NCBI RefSeq assembly: GCF_018687715.1
Contig: NC_056762.1
Coordinates: 39,822,864 to 39,886,863, forward strand
Reading direction: 5' to 3'
DNA: 64,000 bases
DNA from: Carya illinoinensis
Taxonomy: Eukaryota; Streptophyta; Magnoliopsida; Fagales; Juglandaceae
Below are positions 10,970 to 24,200 of the stretch, piece after piece. The position numbers and the translations under genes were made by a program. Below the pieces are notes generated by a model. It ran no database searches, was not told the origin of the DNA, and saw nothing but the letters and a program-made list of their open reading frames with translations. How positions within the stretch are numbered: the stretch's first letter is position 1; each line of letters starts with the position of its first letter.

Positions 10970-11500
10970 GCCACCTGCAGCGTCACCAACTACCTCATCG
11001 ACGACCCTCCAATCACATTCGACCGTCCACGGCAGCCCCCAAGCGCAGCCTCCCCTCTTCTCTCCCGAAATGGGTCTTATATGAATTTAGCCACCATGCT
11101 GCCGCCGTACGCCAGCCCAGCCACCACCACCGAGCCCCATGACCTCCCAGCAACCCCCACCGTCAAACCCAATTCACGGCAACCCTCTCCTCCCTCTCCA
11201 TCGCATCTCACAATCCGAAATAGGTTTTCGCCTTTCTCGCCACCATGCCGTTGCCGCTGTACACCAGCCCAGTCACCACCACCAAGCCCCACGACCTCCC
11301 AACAACCCACACCGTCGAACCTAAGTCACGCCAACTCCACCGCACCTCTCTCATCCCCTTCCATGCTCAGTCATCCCTCTCATTTGGCCTAGATGGACGC
11401 GGGGTGGGGGTGGGGGAGGGGATGCTGACGCCGGGTAGTGGGGGTGGGGGTAGAGGAGGGGAGGGGGCAGGAGGGGCTTGGGCGACACACGGGGTAGAGA
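10970..11500. repeat. GC-rich segment with an internal ~149-bp tandem duplication and a G-rich tract
   Basis: The phrase ccaccatgctgccg at 11091 recurs as ccaccatgccgttgcc at 11240, and the following bases match well (period about 149). The composition is strikingly C-rich compared with the surrounding AT-rich DNA. It is followed by a G-rich tract at about 11400-11475. Short open frames here are proline/serine-rich or glycine-rich, and I do not recognise a protein. It may be a captured gene fragment or a GC-rich repeat. Confidence 0.5.
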
Positions 11501-12441
11501 GAGGGAGAAAAAAGGCTTGGTTTTGTTGTAGGGGTGTTTTTGGTCATTTTACTCTATGACACCTAAGGTGTGCAGGGGCGGATCTCAAATAGGAGCTGAT
11601 GCCAATACTTTTTTTTTTTTTTTTTGAAAAAGTCTAGTTGCAAGCAAATTTGTGCACTCATATGTGCACCAATTTATTGTGATTGGTCAAAAAGTAGATT
11701 TTATTGAAAACAGTGTTAATTTAAATTTTAAGTATGAAAGAATCAGTATTGGTACGCAGATTAATACGCGATTTTGTTTGTATATAGCAAAACTCTTTTT
11801 TTTTAACAGTGTCCTTCAACATTTAAGTAGGATACAAAATGAGTAAAATTAGGGTATTAATTCTGATGTGAAATAGTTACATTATAAATTTTTAAGTACA
11901 AAAATATCAAAATTTATTAATTCACTCAGTGTCATAATCTATTCTATAATTAAGTGCTTAATTTATTTTGGTTAAACAATTTAGTCACTTTAACAACTTA
12001 ATTATATAGTTTTGACACCTTATCATACCCTCTAACTAACTTATAGCTAGTTTCTAGCAAATAATGTGATAACAAAATGAAGGAGCCAAGAGTGAGCCAC
12101 TGAACTAAAAAATCTCTATAAAAGATCAAATCATATTAAAATCCTGGACATTAGAATGGAGTTAGGTCAGGTTATAGTTCAACACAAAGACTTATAAAAT
12201 TCTCAATAACTCAAACAAGGGGAATGTATCTAAGCTGCAAATCTTTGAGTGCATAAAGTGTGTGAACAGATTGCTATTTGTTGGGTTCAAGATTTCTCAC
12301 AATAGTTTCAGTCTAGCAACTATTTCAAGAAAAGCCAAAATGTCTTTACTCAAATTAAAAACTATTACATCGACGGCTTTCATGCTATCACACTTTGAAA
12401 GACCCATTTTTTTTTCCTTTTTTAAAACGGATCCCGGTGAT

Positions 12442-13185
12442 TAGGGCTGCAACCCGAGTAACCCGTTTTGTGTTTGGGCCCAATTCGATCCGACCCAGTG
12501 ACATGGCGGTTCAGTCCGAAATGACTCGACCCGACCTGACACTGGAAGCAGAAAGTAGGTAAAACCCTTCATCCTTGCTTCTCAACGAGAACCCTTCATT
12601 GCCATGCTTCTACAATTCTTGAACGAGATCAACCCGCACGGTATCTACTGCATCAGAACTGATGACACCTTCTTCCTCCCACTTGGACAAATCCCTGCCG
12701 TTGGTGGATTCCAATTGTCACGATTAGCCCCACTTGGGCAAATCACTAGCCTTCCGTCGGCCTACATTAGAGACTCTGCTGTTTCGGGGCTCGAATCAGA
12801 TGGCGGAGGTGAGATTTCGTCCCTGCTCTGCCCCGTACTTCGACTCTGGTATGTTCTGCGTTGAGTTTTCTCTTCGCATGTAACGTCTTCGTCTTCTTTC
12901 TCCTTGACCGATCTACGTCTTCTTCGCTTCTCGTCGGTCTGAGTTGACGCGTCGGCGACAACCTTTTTGGTTGACTCACTGGAAGACTCGGCCTTGTAGA
13001 CCTTGTAGTCGTTGAGATTGATCAAGCTCCACGATTTTAGCTTCACGATCAATGGTCTCAAAATCGCTGGAGTTCTGGTCGGTTTCAGCGGGTTCGACCC
13101 GCAACTTCCTTCAATCGGCTTTTTCGGACGGGTTAGTTCGGGTCTCACGGACGGGACGGGTCAGAGCATTTTTTGCACAGGCCTA
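12442..13185. mobile_element. Non-autonomous hAT-type DNA transposon with 8-bp target duplication
   Basis: The element begins tagggctgcaacccg and ends with tttgcacaggccta. The termini TAGGGCTG and TAGGCCTG (reverse complement of the end) match at 7 of 8 positions. It is flanked by an exact 8-bp duplication, ccggtgat, at 12434-12441 and 13186-13193. An 8-bp duplication with short TAGGG-like ends is characteristic of the hAT superfamily. Its 744 bp encode no transposase. Subterminal regions are rich in acccg/cgggt, typical of repeated transposase-binding motifs. The interior is less AT-rich than its surroundings and holds open frames on both strands (plus 12604-12864, minus 12762-13148) that I cannot identify. 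Confidence 0.82.
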
Positions 13186-13639
13186 CCGGTGATAGGCAAC
13201 CTTTTCCAATGTACTTGCACCATTTTTTTTTTTTTTTGAGTTTTTCATTCACTTTTCCTAAGTCATTAAGATATGGTTCATTGTAGTTCTTGCTAGTTGC
13301 TTAGATGAAAACCACTGATTGACATCAATCAAACAACAAAAGTATCTATCTTGTGTCTATTAAGGTCATCAATTAATAGCTTTGAAATACATTGCCTAAG
13401 TTTGAGTTGCTAAGACTTATCATAAGGTCTTGTGTTGAACTTAACCCTAAACTAGTAGGAATTAGTGTAACCCAAGACTGCAACTATCTGATCTTAAGTA
13501 GAGAAATGTGAAATTAGTAACTTATCACAAAAAAAAAAAAAAAAATTAGAATCCACAATTATAAATCCTGAGAGACTAAGTGGTACAATACTCTTCTTAC
13601 CCCCAACTAAAAATGGGCAGTGTCCTCACTGCAAATCAT

Positions 13640-14700
13640 GAATAAACAATGCATGAAAGTAAATAGGTCGAAGGAAATACTTGAAATGGCTGAGGGGATC
13701 ATGAAAGTAAAAATGAAACCAAAAAAAAAAAAGAACTAAACAACGCTGAACTTGAAGAGATAGAATGAAGAAAAAGAAAGAAGGAAAGAGAAAAAGAAAA
13801 TGAATGAAAGAACAAAACATAGATGTGAAATAAACAAAAACAGAAAAAAAAAAAAAGAAAGAAAAAAATTAAAGCAAAATATAAATGAACTAAGGGTCAT
13901 GAAAATAAGGAATGGAAGTATCCGCAGGTGAAAATTTTTCCAAAAAATGTTAAGTCGGTCATTTACTTTGAAAGTGTTTCCATTTTGAGGATTAGTAATA
14001 TCAATAGTTCCATATGGAAACACAGTCTTAACTAAATAAGGATCACTCCACCTCCCTGGAAATAGGTGAGGGCGAGAATTGTAAAATAAAACTTGTTCAT
14101 TAGACTCAAAATTCTTTCTTTGGATGTGCTTGTCATGTAACATCTTCATGCGCTCCTTTCACAATTTGGAATTGTCATATGCATCTCATCTAACTCTGAA
14201 ATCTGAATCTTTCTCACAAAACCAGCATGGTCAATAGAAAAATTGAATTGTTTAACAGCCCAATATGCCTTATGTTTAAGTTCAACGGAAAGGTGACATA
14301 CTTTTCCATATACCAAGCGATAAGGGGACACGTTAAGAGAAGTTTTAAAAGCTGTCCTATAAGTCCAAAGTGCATCAGTCAACCTTAAAGACCAATATTT
14401 TTTGTTGGGATTGACTATCTTTTTGAAGATGTGCTTAAACTCCCTATTAGCTAATTCGACTTGCCTATTTTTTTGAAGGTAAAATATGGAATGAAAACCT
14501 TATGGTGTATACCATATTTTTTCATAAGAGTAGCAAAGGGTTCATTGCAAAAATGGATTCCATTCTTATTAATGATAGCTCTAGGCATGCCAAATCTAGC
14601 AAAAATATTTTCTTTCAGGAACTTAAGCATGACCTTATGATCATTTGTTTTACAAGGAATGACTTCAAACCACTTAGAAACATAATCAACCACCACTTAG
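13640..14700 (-). pseudogene. Ty3/gypsy integrase fragment (decayed)
   Basis: Read on the minus strand, three frames in succession give the C-terminal part of a Ty3-type polyprotein. First is part of the integrase core (VDYVSKWFEVIP and INKNGIHFCNEPF, 14451-14696). Next comes LWTYRTAFKTSLNVSPYRLVYGK (14146-14382; split here as LWTYRTAFKT then SLNVSPYRLVYGK). The last is RKNFESNEQVLFYNSR followed by FPGRWSDPYLVKTVFPYG and NGNTFKVNDRL (about 13950-14149). The order and wording resemble Athila-type elements. Frame changes separate the pieces, the catalytic region is incomplete and no LTR is recognised. Below about 13930 the frame runs into low-complexity A-rich sequence. Confidence 0.85.
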
Positions 14701-14701
14701 G

Positions 14702-14763
14702 ATTTGGTTAAACAATTTAATCACTTTAACAACTTAATTATGTAATTTTGACACCTCATCACA
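14702..14763. repeat. Direct repeat partner of 11964-12025
   Basis: About 60 bases beginning ttggttaaacaattta and containing cactttaacaacttaattat occur here and at 11964-12025, with a few differences. They flank the 2.7 kb that includes the hAT element and the Ty3 fragment. The repeat may mark a segmental duplication or a composite insertion. It is too long for a usual target duplication and too short for a typical LTR. Confidence 0.55.
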
Positions 14764-15273
14764 TGCCATGTCAATTAAAATAGGTACTAACATAAACTAT
14801 TTTAATTACATGACATATTGTAATAGGATCGAAGTATCACATCATCTATATTTCTAGAGTACCGAATAGTTTTCCTACAAAGTAAATGTATATTGCGATT
14901 ACAATACCCATTCATATTGATTAGAAAATGGAGTAGGATGCGATATAAAACTACACCCTATAATAAAAAACTGATGCTAGAATTTTGTGGTGTTTAAAAA
15001 ATCTCAACTACACGTTTTTATAGATAAAATCCTTGAAATTAAAATAAAAAATAAATAAATACTATAACCATCCCAAGGGGTGGCCGGAAATCCTACCGCC
15101 CGAGTGGCCACAGACAACCACTAGAATCTGGTAAATAACTAACAACAGTCACTTCAACTGTTGTCCTGACATCATAAGTCAACAGAATATTATAAAGAAA
15201 TACCAAGAAAGAATGTGATAATCTTTCTTATTTTCCTCAATATTAATCACTCAAATCAACATCGTAAAGATCC

Positions 15274-18200
15274 TTAAAGCTTGCTCGATGAAGAATGGTC
15301 TCGGGTGTCGTCCTTACTGGGGAGAGAGATGGAGGAATCAATCCAAGGTCCATCCTCCAGTGATATGCCTCTCCGCATGTCACTGCGACTGTCTTGAGAT
15401 GATGAAGAGATATGAGTTTGGCTATCTTGGGATATCTTCTCAAAGGCTCTGAACCTTGCATCGGGGTTTGTTTCACTGCGCTTGATTATTGGTGCCTGAA
15501 CTGGAATTTTTCCGTCTAGCATACTTATTACGGAAGACATTGATGGTCTGAGAGTTGGAGAGGGGTTGGTGCATAAGAGAGACAAGTTGAGCATTCTCAT
15601 TGCCTCTTCAGAGGAGTAGCTTGACCCAAGACTTGGATCCACTAGGTCTAGAAGGTTTCCCTGCTCTTGTAGGACGTAGGCCTTCAGTTTCATGTAAAAA
15701 ACAAAACACACAGAATTATTCATGATCTCATGCATACTTGCAAGTTGCCAACAAAAAACTAGATGGCATGCATGAAGGAGGAGCATGTCGACACCAAGCA
15801 CACGCATTTTATTATTATTTTTTTTTATGAGTGAATACATAAATAGACCATACGTTTGTGAATTACTTGAGTGTTCAGAATCACTTTATCATTTCAAGAA
15901 ATAATATAAATCATGATAATTACTTTAACATTTTCAGAAATAATATAAATAAGAACCCATTTTTCATTGTTTAAAAAGTTTATAAAAAAACAAAAATCAA
16001 TTTTCTGTCATGAGTTTATATACACAATTACAATATACATATGCTACCATAGTAAGTTGAGATAATTTTATTTATGTGTCCAAAGCAACCTTAATCATGG
16101 TAAACTAAATATATCAGTAAGAAGTAAGAAGTATATACTAAGAGATATATTACCCAGTCCAGAAGAAAAACGAACTCGTCCTTTGGCCTGTAACTTGTGT
16201 TGCTCTTCCCACTAACAATCTCCAAGGCAACTACTCCAAAGCTGTATACATCTGCTTTGTCAGTCAAGTAACCCCTCATTGCGTATTCTGGAGCCATATA
16301 ACCTCTGAAGAAAAGCATAAAGCACTAGGACAGTGATGAGTTATGCCATTAGGTAAAATGAAATCCAGCCAAGAGAGGCTTCTAATATCCATTACGATGG
16401 CGTCTAACATATTTTCTAAATGATGTGTAAAATCATTACTCCTATTTTTTTTTATTACCCTAGCATAAGATCTTTTATACAATAAACAAATCATGTTTAG
16501 AGAAGCAAAATGAAGAGCAAGGTGTATGGGACTCACATTGTTCCAGCAATTCTTGTGCTGATATGTGTGTTCTCTTCTTCATCAAGCTTCGCTAAACCAA
16601 AATCAGATATCTTGGCATTTAGATCCTTGTCAAGGAGAACATTTGTTGCCTTTATGTCTCTGTGAACTATTTTCAATCTTGATTCCTCATGAAGATAAGC
16701 TAACCCCCTGGCTATTCCCAAGCATATCTTCTTCCTCGTAGGCCAATCCAAGTGTAGCTTGTGCTCCTCGTGACCTAAATTGAAAACCAAGAGAGTTTTA
16801 AGTTCAAAGTCAAACTATTGAAATACAAAAAACTGTTTGTCACTGAAGGATTTACCAAAAAGTGCACGAGCAAGACTATTGTTTTCCATGTATTCATATA
16901 TTAGTAACAACTGGTTTCCTTCGATACAGCATCCATAGAGCCTCACAAGATTTGGATGCAGTAGTGCAGATATCATGCCTATCTCAGTGACAAATTCACG
17001 GCTCCCTTGCTTTGATTTGGAGGATAGCTGCTTAACAGCGATTAAAGCACCATCTGATAGTTCACCCTAAGACCAAGCAAAGCAATTTCAGAAAAATTAT
17101 TTTTAGATACGTTTTTTCTATGGCTAAAATTGTGGCAGGTGGTCATTCATAATTACCTTGTATACTGGCCCAAAACCTCCTTCACCTATCTTATTTGTAG
17201 GGTCAAAGTTACCGGTGGCAGCTTTAATTTGTCTCAAGGTAAAATGACCTGTTTGTAGATCTAGTCCACGTAGTTCTGTAAGAAGAAAAGAATTCAGAGA
17301 AGTACTTTCACAAGAGAAGGAATGAAACAGAAAAGAAAGAATAAAGAATGTGATGGAATGTGTCTCTAACAGTATACACAATGAAACACAGACATAAACA
17401 CATCCATAAAAAATGAGAATCGCTTTGTCCTCCAGTTGGGATGTTAAAGGCCTATTAAACCAAAATGCAGTCCATTCTAAATTTTGGTCTTGCACTTCAG
17501 TATCTTCTCCAGTTATCACATCAACAAACACAGAAAACAACCAATAAATACAACATATAAGTTCAAATGAGAATTAGAAATCCCAGCATTTATTAACAGT
17601 GACAATGCTAGCCATTACAAATTTCTAAAGGGTATGGGGACCTTTTACTAGCCAATAATAGCATAAAAATTGCAAAGCGAGAGAAAGAGAGGACCGCCAT
17701 CTTTAATCCATCTTCTTTCCTTTCGTGTCTATGCATAGTTGTGCATGTGCAGGGTGTCTACACAATACTTTTTATGCGTGCGTGTATTTGTGCGATTAAC
17801 TTACCATTATCTTCAAGTTCTTTTCCCCCCAGATAACCCCTCATTCGGAGAGCAGCCAAAGCCAGTCCAAGGAGCACACATGATGCAAGTATAATGCCAG
17901 CAATAGCTCCGGCAGATAGATCGCGTGAAACATCAAAGTCTACAAGAAGAGAAGGATGTTTACATGAGAAGTTCCTCATAAAAATGATAAGAGATCCTAA
18001 GTTATGGCAAAAAAACTTACTTGCTTCCATTGAAATGGCAGAAATAAGAGGACCATAGACAGGTCTTTCAGGAATGGCGGTAGTTCCTTTCCCTGCCCAG
18101 TACAAATGAATTTCCAGAGTGCTACCTTCAACAAAAACATCAAATTCCTTGAAGGTGCCGTTACCAGCAACTTTAGCATCATCCATAATATTAAAATCCT

Positions 18201-21200
18201 TCAAAACTATATTCCCCTGATAAAAAAAATTCAAAGTCAAACCTCATAAAATTCAACACAAAATTAAATCTATTCTCTTTTAAACCCAAACAAAACATTG
18301 AAAGTTATCACATAACATACTGTCTCCTGATCTTAAGAAACTTTTATCAACTTACTTGAATTGAGACATCAAATATGCGCCTCCCCAGGCTGCTAAACGT
18401 CTGACCATCAGAAAACATTATCTCAGCAAAGTAGAGCTTTACTTTGTAGCTTCCCTTTCGCAAACAAAGACCATAGTACTTAAGTGATAGTGGGGAAAGT
18501 CGCGCTGTTTGGTAGAAGTCTGGGCCAGTCACGTTCAAAGAACCTGAACTTGCAAGGTTGCTAGTCTCTTGTTTACCCGTGAAAACTCCTGTACTACTGT
18601 AAGCCCATTTATCAGAACGAGAACTAAATTGCGAGAAGCCACCACTATTGGAATCATCTTCATACACCTTCCCTTCGAATGTGATACTCCGCCCTCCACA
18701 ATTAATAAACAATTCATAATCTGCAGATATCATAATAACCATTTCATCTAATACTTCCATAGGTGTCTCCAATAAATAGACTTCTAAGTGCAGTTCTTAA
18801 AATGAACAATCTTTATATGTATCTATGCGTACTTTGTGCTTTTCTTGGACAGGGGAGGCCTTTCTTCAAACACCAACTGCTTCTAGAAGTTGAAATTTTA
18901 GGTTCAGTCAAATAAATCTGTTTTGAATGCAAATTGAGAAAGCAAAATAAATGTGTCTTAAAAAGCAAAGAACTTACAAGTTGTCCCCAAGAGATGAATA
19001 ACTGGAAACCATATTCCTGTATGATGATATGGATAATTTAAATGCAAGAGGAATGAATATATCAGTCGTGTACACACAAACTACCATTCTTATAACAGAA
19101 GATTAATATTGAATTCATTTTCATATCTCTTCGACGGGAATATCATTTCATTCAGAAATCATTAATGCTAACAAAAAAAACTTACACAAATGACTCGTCT
19201 CCACAACTAGTGTTTGGTGACCCTGAAAAATTGTTGTAAGATATATCCCTGTTGAAAAATCAGGCACATTAATCCTTGTTGACTTTTACAAAACATCTCA
19301 TCTCATCTTACTTAATCATTACAACTTTTTCAAAGTTCCATATAAAATAAAATAAACAATTCAATCTTTTCAAATTTCAATACAAAAATAATATTAAAAC
19401 AATATATTCTAATAATATTTTATTCAACTTTCAACTTTAATCTCAACTCATCTCATTTCTGAAGACAAACGAGATCAACAAATCAGACCAATATTCAATA
19501 ACTACAGATCTAAATATCTAAGCAAAATCGACCTATCAAAAAATATCTAAGCAAAATCTAAAACCAAACCCCTAGATACCAAACCAAAATCTAAGAAAGC
19601 AATAAAACAATCAACACTGAGATTTTGGTAACAAAGTGGAGACTCATTTGAAAAACCTCTTTAAAATCTAAAACCAAATCCAAAGGTATCTACTATAGAA
19701 AATTTTTGTTACAAACTGTTCCTACGTACAAACCCTTGTAGCTCCAAAAGACCCAACTTGCAACCCCCCCAAATGACCCGTTCGCCTCCCCAACTTTGTG
19801 GCTCTATAACCTCTAACCTTTTACTAAATGAATAATCTTGACGGAAGAACCTCTTCCACTTCAAACTGGAACTCCAGTGGCTGTAGGCTTTTCTGTGGTT
19901 TAGTATGAAAATAATAATCAATGAGAGAGAATCTTGAGGATTCGATATGTTTCATGGAGTTTTCTCTCGAGGAAGACAATATAGGAGCTGTTGTGGCCTC
20001 TCTCTAACCTAGAAATCGTGCATAATGATCAATGTATAGTTAAGAGTTTCTTTAGGTCGTTTAGAGACTCCGAATCTAAGTGAAAAGGTCGAGCAACTGC
20101 CAAGCAAACTCTCAGTCTAGTTTTTCGGTTAGCTCAATGTCGAGATATTTTGACCTAGTAAACATTAGAACTTGAAGATCCTTGTAAACTATGAATCAAT
20201 AAAGAATTTAGTTAGCTTTTCAATGCCACCAAGATCACCTCACTAAGATGCCAGGATCAAAAGTTAAGGCTGATTTAATATGACTAGGTTGATCTCATCA
20301 AATCTTGCAAATTTGCAATCTTTACACTTATTGTTCCAATTGCAACCTAGACTCTACCCAACATATTTACAACCTAAGCTTTGTCATAAAATTATGCCAA
20401 CATATTATTTTTATATCAACACCTACAATATAATCATAACATTGTTACACTTCTTACCTAAGAAAGAATGAAAAACAAATAAAATGTCACAATTTATCAA
20501 ATGAGTCTCACAATCCAGAACCCAAAAATCACTAGTGTATAGAAAATTTCACAGCTAAATGAAATGAAGATACTCAGCTTAAAGTAGACTTACAAGTTCT
20601 TTTTGCTGTTCAATACCCACTTAGGTACTTGCCCACTTAATGAGTTGTTGGTTAAGAACCTACATCCATAAAGTACATGTCATCTCATTTCTTGCCAAGT
20701 GAATGGTCATTGTTGCAGAGGAGACAACTTGAGAACCAAATTAAACATGAAATATTTGCATAAATAAACTAATATTTAGTTCCTATGATTATCAGCTTAC
20801 ATAAAATCTAGTTTCACTTCTCCAATTGTGTCTGGAATTCGGCCACTGATATTATTGAAGCTCAGATCTCTACAAGGGGAAAAAAAGTCGTATGAACATA
20901 TATATAATTATTTGTTTCAATGATTTACATACTAATAGTGGAAGCCAATTTGTTTAAAATAATTTATTTTCCAAAATTTTGTTCTAACAGATCAATCAAA
21001 ACTCTATCCTACATAAGGCAATTTCTAAGTTTCTTAGATGAATAAAGCCATCAGCACAAGTTAGTAAGTGATATTGCATAATCCTCCATCTTCAGAGAAA
21101 AAAACGCCATACACCATGTGACTTATATCTTATAGGCTGATATATCAAGCCTATAAGATAATGACCAAGAAAAAATAAAAATAAATTTAAAATATATGAA

Positions 21201-24200
21201 AGAGAGAAAACTACCACCAGTTTCAAAAGATTGAAGGACTAATATATATGTTGAACATTGGCCGAATGAGAATCCATTTTTTTCACAATGCATAAGTATT
21301 TTTGTTGAACCATGAGCTGCCCATCCACTCAAAACTAATTATTGAACTTTCAAGTTTTTCATGGAATTAAACATCGCACCTTACACGTCTAATCTTAGAG
21401 CGGTTGCAGTGAATAGTATTTTGTGTACACACCCCAACAATACATACAATAAAAAATTAATTAATTGGGTTGAAACAATAGTCAGTATAATTTTATAATT
21501 ATTTCAATTCATATCAAATTAAACATCACACATGACTTTCTTGAAGAACTTAGTTTTATATTTTGTAATGACATGGAACCCAAAGACTGTAGACACAATA
21601 TCTTTTTTAATTGGTTAAATACTGTACCTGCACAAGAATTGGGTAAATAATTGGCTTTTCAACAATGATAAATTATCATCTTTTTACCGATGAAACTAAA
21701 TTGTTTGCATCCAATGATTCAAACCTTTGACTTGGGGAGGATAACAATATCAGATGCATTATATTCACAGAAGTCCAAAAGAAAAATGTATTCACCCAGG
21801 ACAAAGAAAAACAACTTCAAAATCCAAACATCTTTATAATTAGTCCATTTTAAGCAACTTACAATCTCTTCAAATTTTTCAACTCTCCGATATAATCTGG
21901 GAATGAAGAATTGATTAAGCAATTCCTAAGCACCCTGAGAGCACAGAAATAAGAGAAACAGCTCAATAAATTTAAGAAACAAAACAAACACAAAAGGCAC
22001 AGCTTATTATGATACGATTAATGTTTGCTTAAAAGAATGAGCATTTATATATAGCTTACAGATATTTCAACTTTTTCAAATCCTGCAAATCAGGGAATCC
22101 AATACTTGATCCTTTCAAATCAGATATCCTCCTGACAAACACAAACATGATAAGATCAGTACAACTCAAATGTACCATCCTTCAGATTTCACATTCTACT
22201 CAATTAATGTCCAGGAAAGGAACATGTGCTCACAATTCTTCTAAATTTGTCAACCGGGATATGTTAGAAGGAATGGGGCCTTCCATGTCTGTGCCTTGTA
22301 TATCACTGCCAAAAAAAATCCTCAGATAGGACAGAAAAAATACTGAACTTTTATGACTCCAAGAACAGAAAGATGGCAGATAAGAGGTATGGAAGTACAA
22401 GACTCACAGTCTTGTAAGATTGATCCAATTCCCAACAAAATCGGGTATTTTCCCTGATATTCTGCTCCCATCTATCCTACTGCAGGCAGTAGCTCAAGTT
22501 TGAAGAATTTCTGAATTCTAAAAGCTGCATCTCCAAATAAAGTTTTATAGAATGGCACAACTTACAATTCAGATAAATTCTTTAAATCGCCAAATGTTTT
22601 CGGTATTGTTCCCGTAAAATTGTTTCCAGAAAGAAGGCTGCAAGATAATGAAACATTAGGTCATACTTTTCCTCGAAATAATACGGCAACAAGAAGTGGT
22701 GCAATGCAAGTGAGGTGCTGATTTAACATGAATATGACATGTTAGTCATAGATGTGCATGTCCCAAAAGAATGAAAATAGAAACTCCCTTTTATTTATTT
22801 ATTTTATTTATTTATAAAGTCTAGTTCCAGCCAATACACAATTAATATGAGACCCAGTATCCATACAACTCCTTTACCATCCATCAGGCCAACATGTTCA
22901 TAATCTGGAGATCAAATCCCTGTCAAGGACATTGGAGTAGATTCTGGGGTGCTAGGACTAATCGTAAGCTTAATTCCATCTATTACACAACCATATGGCA
23001 CTTAGTACCAATGCAAGATCATTATAATCCACTTCTCAAACGTACTACTTAAATCAATGCTTTCACAGTCCAGATTATGCAAGAAGCATGATTATAAAAG
23101 TAGATGGACCATAAATATGCAGACAGAAACAATTCAAGCTTGACATATGAAAATGGCAAATTTGGGCTTTTATTTCATGACTTTTGAATTAACAAAAATA
23201 GAGTGTTCTAAGTCTTACAGTCTTTTCAAGTTGCTCAATTTTCCGAGGCTTTCAGGAAGTGATCCTTCAAGCAGATTATCTTCCAAGTCCCTGTAAAATG
23301 ACACTTTAACTGTAATCTGGGTAGTATATCATCCTTCTTTCACTAAGGAATAAGATTCTAATTCATGACTTTTGTTTAAACTTTTTTTAATTAGCAAACA
23401 AACAACTCTAATCCATGACTTACAGCTCCTCGAGTGAACTAATGTAACCAATTTTTGGAGGAACTTCACTTATCCGGTTTCCCAAAAGGGACCTGCAGAT
23501 TATTAACCGTCACAGATTAACCAACCTGCTGACCCTTTGGCCAATACCATCATGGAAAATAATGATGACCATCACAGATACAAATGCAAAATAGTACTTA
23601 CAAATTGACAAGAGGGAGCTTAGCAAAAGTTGTGGGAATTGGTCCATTGATATAATTGCGATCGAGATCACTGTTTAAAAAGGAAACTTCACTTAGTCTT
23701 CAAGGTCATTATACAAATGGGTGCCAATCTCCCATCCAAATCGGTTCAAAAAAAGGGGACAGGTTCCTTTGATGATTGTATCAATAAGTGAATTTTTATT
23801 CCAAAAAAGAAAGTACTCTTTGTTGTTAACATGGCATGGCTTGCATGGTACATGCTTGGCAACCAAACTCGGAAAAATATTATGATTTTTCTACTAACCT
23901 AGTTTTGGTCTTATCCTATACTACACTCCTATCACATTGTGTTGATACGGCATTGTTGATCCACCATCAGATTAGTCCTTATTTTTTAAAATAATAGATT
24001 CAAAAATTGATGGGCAATGCCAAGTCGACACAATGAGATAAAATGTGAGATGAGATTGCACGGGCGCCACCCCCCACCCCGCTCCCCCCCCAAAAAAAAA
24101 AAAAACATTTTACAAGTATTCAGTAACCAATAATCTGAGGAAAATTGAGCAAACTGATGATGTAATGAGTTGAGTTGACTTCTTTAATCCAGAAAAGCAG

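Larger units (their letters stand above)
9113..14757. other. Insertion block present in the copy-A flank and absent from the copy-B flank
   Basis: In copy B the sequence runs directly from gaagtaattatta (about 47190) into tgccacgtcaattaaa. In copy A the two matching halves are separated by about 5.6 kb, from about 9113 to 14757. The block contains an AT-rich MITE, a hairpin, a GC-rich internal repeat, a hAT element and a Ty3 integrase remnant, each listed separately. The remainder (about 9113-10255 and 11580-12430) shows no gene I can support. It is either a composite of nested insertions in A or a deletion in B. The single junction in B favours insertion. Confidence 0.65.
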
